Assembly: GCF_014054525.1 (NCBI RefSeq)
Contig: NZ_CP059564.1
Span: forward strand, 2,118,357 to 2,182,356
DNA from: Alysiella filiformis
GTDB lineage: Bacteria > Pseudomonadota > Gammaproteobacteria > Burkholderiales > Neisseriaceae
DNA length: 64,000 bases
Reading direction: 5' to 3'
Shown: in pieces, positions 62,401 to 64,000 of the stretch
Position numbering within the stretch: the stretch's first letter is position 1
How the letters are laid out: every line of letters starts with the position of its first letter
Notes under the pieces: generated by a model
The model's input: only the letters and a program-made list of their open reading frames with translations
What the model was told of the DNA's origin: nothing
The model's database searches: none
Position numbers and translations under genes: made by a program

Positions 62401-62998
62401 GCGCGGGCAAATACGACAAATCAAAGGCATAGTGGTAGCCTTGTTTGGCTTTTTTCTTGGCAATTTTGATGGCATCGGCAAAATATTCGCCTGCGGTAAA
62501 GTGTTCAGCCAGCATGCGGAAGGTTTGTTCCATGTTTTTTTCTGCCACGCGCACCCAAGTGGCTTGTGGGCTGTTGTCGTCATGGCTTTTTTGGCGCAAA
62601 CGCAAGCCCAATCCGCCCAAATCCACCAATGCCGATTTGCGGTGTTTGGCGTAGCGTTCCCAATCGTCAATTTCGTTGAGTTTGTCCCACACCAATTTGT
62701 AGCGTGTGGTTTCATCGGGAATCCGCAACAGGCTTTCAACCAGCGTTGCCAAGGCAATATGCCCGTCTTCTGACAGGGAAAAATCGCGAATGAATGCCGA
62801 TGCGCCTGCCAATTTATTTTGTTTGATGTGGATTTTTTCGGCTAAAACATGGGCGCGCGCCATGATTTCGCTTTGTTCTTGATGGGTAAATTGGGCGAGT
62901 TGGAACAATTCTGCCACCACCGTGGCTTCATCTTTACGATAAGTGGCAGTGATTTTTTCGCGCAAAGGATTGGCTTGACTATGGGTAAAATGGAACAT
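59408..62998 (-). CDS. putA: Bifunctional proline dehydrogenase / glutamate-semialdehyde dehydrogenase PutA, with altered ALDH active site
   Basis: 1196 residues; oxidises proline to P5C (FAD, N-terminal half) and P5C to glutamate (NAD, C-terminal half). It lacks the N-terminal ribbon-helix-helix DNA-binding domain of E. coli PutA, so no self-repression is expected. PRODH barrel: LMIRLVKGAFWESEIKSAQ, ATHNPYTIAAIE, and YLVRRLAES with the substrate-binding Arg pair. ALDH: AISPWNAPLSVF, FTGSIEVAQK, FIAETGGQNAMI. Where E. coli reads SAGQRCSALR this reads SAGQNANALR: the catalytic Cys is Ala805 (codon 60584-60586). The C-terminal ~150-residue domain is kept. Confidence 0.92.
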   Translation of the reverse strand: MFHFTHSQANPLREKITATYRKDEATVVAELFQLAQFTHQEQSEIMARAHVLAEKIHIKQNKLAGASAFIRDFSLSEDGHIALATLVESLLRIPDETTRYKLVWDKLNEIDDWERYAKHRKSALVDLGGLGLRLRQKSHDDNSPQATWVRVAEKNMEQTFRMLAEHFTAGEYFADAIKIAKKKAKQGYHYAFDLSYLPAQTQAEAHRAYDDYERAIRLLGDETGKTSVYDNPHLALKLSALFPRYEHTQRDRVMIEFYPRIKALYVLAKRYHVAMLIDSEESDTLEMSLDIMEELLAEHDLLGFEGLGFTVQAYQKRSMLVVRHLIDLAEKNQQKLMIRLVKGAFWESEIKSAQQRGLNGYSVFTQKAHTELSFLVCARMLLANPAWIYPQFATHNPYTIAAIEKLGGSQAYEFQILQGAGETLFEQLQHNKAEHKPQRYRICAPVGKVETLLPYLVRRLAESVAADAAARHLIHEKNAWIQPPQDLVLRTQGKPNSHIVLPRFLYGRQRLNPNGLDFSSDMVLIRLQELMNETFDAGKIHAQSLIPMKAAHGNTISVVNPADHNDILGSVAFMPMAAMFNVIATAKNMEKRWTNTSPDKRVELLLKAANLIEAYMPELMALVIRETGKTLESAIREIRQAVDFCRYYAQEAESTCAGRAPIGTVVAISPWNAPLSVFVGQIAAALAVGNTVIAKPSPFSSLTAFRAVQILHEAGFAKAALQLVLGDKEIGEALIADTRINGILFTGSIEVAQKIHQKLAERDDLPVFIAETGGQNAMIADSSASLEQLCKDVILSAFGSAGQNANALRILCVQEDIADAMIDKIQGAMDELQIGNPMDISTDIGPIINQEAQKRVLAHVDKIKSSARFFHQIVLPETHTRYATFVPPTAIELHNLEQIQHEVFGPVLHILRYRAEDLGRMIDQINSKGYALSVGVHSRINHTINFAANRIEAGSIYINRDLKSVTAGVQPLGGHGLSGTGPKAGASFYLQKLTQGKWLLPKRFSRLGQIDANALAVVEQIIAEGSFSREEQVQFALALGKVRNNHTLRLAQLTLKGQLGEHDVMTWRAPKHIWLQGGTLATSLAALIPMLASGMQLVIDSQHPLVAHQASLKNWVKLSEDPMNHPNISHVVCLDKPLAAWKQKLAQRAGAIVKIMDASDGHLDVLPLFEEVVFCNNKTAMGANFNLLIPKESDKK

Positions 62999-63240
62999 GG
63001 CAAAATCTTTGAAAACAATTTTTGTTGGAAACCGTGTTTCAGGCTGCCTGAAAGCGTTTTAAGCAGCAGTTCAATATTAACGGAATTTGCGTTTTCATGC
63101 GATAGCCCAGTGCAAGAAAGTTGTGGCATGGGCTGCTCATTTATCCTATCTTAAAAAATATTTTTATAGATAAAAAAATAGAAAATCAATACAACATCAA
63201 CCGCATTCAGGCTGCCTGAAAAATTTTATTTCATTTAAAA

Positions 63241-63252
63241 TCAATATATTGA
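63241..63252. promoter_or_regulatory. Palindrome upstream of the sigma-54 promoter
   Basis: Perfect 12-base palindrome TCAATATATTGA, 28 bases before the -24 box, in an AT-rich stretch. It is a possible activator or IHF contact. The rest of 63000-63280 holds two uptake sequences and no gene. Confidence 0.3.
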
Positions 63253-63280
63253 AAACATTTCAGGCAGCCTGAAAAACAGT

Positions 63281-63295
63281 TGGCACGCACTTTGC
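63281..63295 (+). promoter_or_regulatory. Sigma-54 promoter of the Y-RNA / Ro60 locus
   Basis: TGGCACGCACTTTGC matches the -24/-12 consensus TGGCAC-N5-TTGC at every defined base. The predicted start is about a dozen bases on, right where the first structured RNA begins (63311). RtcR/sigma-54 control is known for Ro60-RtcB operons in other bacteria. Confidence 0.75.
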
Positions 63296-63310
63296 GATGA
63301 CTCCATTAAC

Positions 63311-63456
63311 GCAACACACAAATGCCGAAGGAATTACAGCCTACGAAGCTCGTGGTCGCGGGTTCGAGTCCCGTCTCTGCCGCCAATTTCCATTATGGCA
63401 GAGTAGCTCAGAAGGTTAGAGCACGAAACATTTCTTCAATTCTTGTTGTGGGTTGC
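63311..63456 (+). ncRNA. Y RNA 1 with permuted tRNA-Arg(ACG)-like domain
   Basis: Outer stem GCAAC-A-CACAA (63311-63321) / TTGTG-G-GTTGC (63446-63456); ATGCC strand; inner stem GAAGGAAT / ATTTCTTC; hinge TACA. Enclosed: a tRNA 3' half (63339-63385: loop CTACGAA, T-arm GCGGG-TTCGAGT-CCCGT, acceptor CTCTGCC, GCCA), an 11-base linker, then a tRNA 5' half (63397-63426: acceptor GGCAGAG, TA, D-arm GCTC...GAGC, ACGA). The acceptor pairs 7 of 7. Read 5' half then 3' half, it gives a complete cloverleaf with anticodon ACG. In the RNA as transcribed, CACGA also pairs TCGTG. No other tRNA in the window is permuted. The outer strand deviates from the GNCGAANG motif of the other three copies. Confidence 0.75.
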
Positions 63457-63467
63457 GCCCCAGTTTT

Positions 63468-63610
63468 GGGGCAAGGCGAATGCCGCAGAAATTACAGCCA
63501 CCCCCGAAGATGTGGGTGCAAATCCTGCTTTCGCGCCAAATACTTATCGCGAAGTAGTTTAATTGGCAAAACATCGGGTTGAATTTCTGCAAACTTGGTC
63601 GCCACGCCCC
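63468..63610 (+). ncRNA. Y RNA 2 with permuted tRNA-like domain (Gly/Trp-like)
   Basis: Outer stem GGGGC-AA-GGCGA / TCGCC-AC-GCCCC; motif GGCGAATGC at 63475-63483 (fits GNCGAANG); inner stem GCAGAAAT / ATTTCTGC; hinge TACA. Inside: T-arm GTGGG-TGCAAAT-CCTGC, acceptor TTTCGCG + CCA (63529-63538), linker AATACTTAT, then acceptor CGCGAAG, TA, D-arm GTTT...AAAC, TCGGGTT. Joined halves give stem TCGGG/CCCGA and a GCC-containing loop, but with one extra loop base and no discriminator base, so it is a looser mimic than Y RNA 1. It ends in a T6 run. GGGGC can also pair with the preceding GCCCC (63457-63461). Confidence 0.72.
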
Positions 63611-63651
63611 ACCTTTTTTCAGGCAGCCTGCCGATGATTTTCAGGCAAATC

Positions 63652-63680
63652 TTGACAGGCTTTTGATTAACAAGGATAAT
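63652..63680 (+). promoter_or_regulatory. Sigma-70 promoter of Y RNA 3
   Basis: TTGACA (63652-63657) and GATAAT (63675-63680) are 17 bases apart. The expected start falls at ~63687-63690, exactly where the third RNA begins. Confidence 0.75.
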
Positions 63681-63689
63681 TCAGTTTTT

Positions 63690-63754
63690 GGCGAATGCGT
63701 GTAAGATTACATTTTAATTGGAGAAATCATCTTACACATTTTGGTCGCCACCCC
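63690..63754 (+). ncRNA. Y RNA 3, minimal form
   Basis: About 65 bases. Base stem GGCGA / TCGCC, motif GGCGAATG, nine-base perfect inner stem GTGTAAGAT / ATCTTACAC, hinge TACA, and only 17 bases inside (TTTTAATTGGAGAAATC), where TTTAATTGG recalls the D-arm of Y RNA 2. It ends ACCCCTTTTT, a terminator-like tail. It is the bare Ro60-binding module without a tRNA-like domain. Confidence 0.7.
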
Positions 63755-63759
63755 TTTTT

Positions 63760-63860
63760 GGGCGAATGCCAACAAGATTACATCGGTTATTTTATAGGTT
63801 CGAATCCTATCCGTGCATTTCGGTGTGCGGTAAGGTCTTGTTAATTCTAGTCGCCCACCC
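63760..63860 (+). ncRNA. Y RNA 4 with tRNA minihelix
   Basis: Base stem GGGCGA / TCGCCC, motif GGCGAATG, inner stem AACAAGA / TCTTGTT, hinge TACA. Inside is a T-arm ATAGG-TTCGAAT-CCTAT, acceptor 3' strand CCGTGCA, linker TTTCGG, and acceptor 5' strand TGTGCGG with TA. The two acceptor strands pair over 7 bases (two G-U). D-arm and anticodon arm are absent. It ends ACCCATTTTTT. Confidence 0.7.
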
Positions 63861-63867
63861 ATTTTTT

Positions 63868-63905
63868 AAGGCTGCCTGAAAACCCTTGTTTCAGGCAGCC
63901 TTTTT
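63868..63905 (+). terminator. Uptake-sequence terminator after the Y RNAs
   Basis: Fourteen-base stem AAGGCTGCCTGAAA / TTTCAGGCAGCCTT, loop ACCCTTG, then TTTTT. It stands between the RNAs and the following ORF, so the ORF would need read-through or its own promoter. Confidence 0.75.
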
Positions 63906-63926
63906 ATTGCACAAAGGAAAAACATC

Positions 63927-64000
63927 ATGGCAAACAAAAACATATTCAACACCTTGTTTCATAAAAATAAAAACCAAGAAAACGCCACCCACACCCACAA
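63927..64000 (+). CDS. Start of a probable Ro60 (TROVE-domain) protein, cut by window end
   Basis: Only 24 codons are visible. ATG 63927 has AAAGGA eight bases upstream. The start MANKNIFNTLFHKNKN resembles bacterial Ro60/Rsr N-termini (MANxxLFxxLxx...), and the position directly after four Y-RNA-like genes is where rsr is expected. The TROVE core lies beyond the window, so this rests on a short match and context. Confidence 0.5.
   Translation, partial: MANKNIFNTLFHKNKNQENATHTH

Noticed and set aside
63322-63582. 86-codon plus-strand ORF across the Y RNAs
   Set aside because: It runs through paired RNA stems and tRNA-like parts, has no ribosome site, and its frame is not conserved between units.
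63311-63860. Ordinary tRNA pseudogene cluster or phage attachment site
   Set aside because: Halves are in permuted order with fitted linkers and identical outer architecture four times, two promoters and T-run ends; no integrase or direct repeats seen.

Overview
This is chromosome from a Neisseriaceae bacterium, most likely from the Simonsiella / Alysiella / Conchiformibius / Kingella branch. The evidence is the very dense DNA uptake sequence. Dozens of copies read TTCAGGCAGCCTGAA or its complement, so each copy carries the Kingella-type core (AGGCAGCCTGAA) on one strand and the Simonsiella-type core (AGGCTGCCTGAA) on the other. Neisserial gene sets agree: mtrCDE with mtrR, a dispersed metNIQ with a short MetN, tonB-exbB-exbD, an FrpC-like RTX protein and one Correia-type repeat. 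No 16S rRNA is present, so the genus is inferred.

Layout. 1-8.4 kb: rnr (cut by the window edge), tRNA-Leu(CAG), and a two-partner secretion pair whose exoprotein ends in a class-3 lipase-like domain. 8.4-17 kb: metN, glnA, metQ, small exported proteins, metI, an orphan RelB-like antitoxin and an amino-acid racemase. 17-35.6 kb: a dispersed division and cell-wall (dcw) cluster. rsmH-ftsL-ftsI, murE and murF keep their usual order on the minus strand but are separated by glycerate genes, a PLD-like protein, toxin-antitoxin pairs and repeats, and mraY lies on the opposite strand. mraZ is not at its usual place before rsmH. 35.9-46.5 kb: a MidA-like methyltransferase, mtrCDE/mtrR and rng. 46.6-52 kb: a 1611-residue RTX protein and an upstream lipoprotein. 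52.5-57.4 kb: mutS and tonB-exbB-exbD. 57.4-63 kb: a DUF302 lipoprotein, tRNA-Val/Asp/Val, mutT and putA.

The right end (63.28-64 kb) looks like a Ro60/Y-RNA locus. A sigma-54-type promoter is followed by four structured RNAs. Each has an outer stem, a GGCGAATGC-like strand, a covarying inner stem and a TACA hinge; three of the four have the exact GNCGAANG element of bacterial Y RNAs. Three of them enclose parts of a circularly permuted tRNA, one close to tRNA-Arg(ACG) with an encoded CCA. A second, sigma-70 promoter precedes the third RNA, and an ORF with a Ro60/TROVE-like start follows them.

Mobile and repeat content is heavy. There are several copies of a ~330-bp palindromic repeat, one fragment of which is translated inside murE. 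There is also a Correia-like element that supplies a stop codon, a 164-bp MITE in the glycerate operon, a ~75-bp second repeat family, and a duplicated scrap of murE. Many transcription terminators are built from inverted or extended uptake sequences, and three genes take their stop codon from one.
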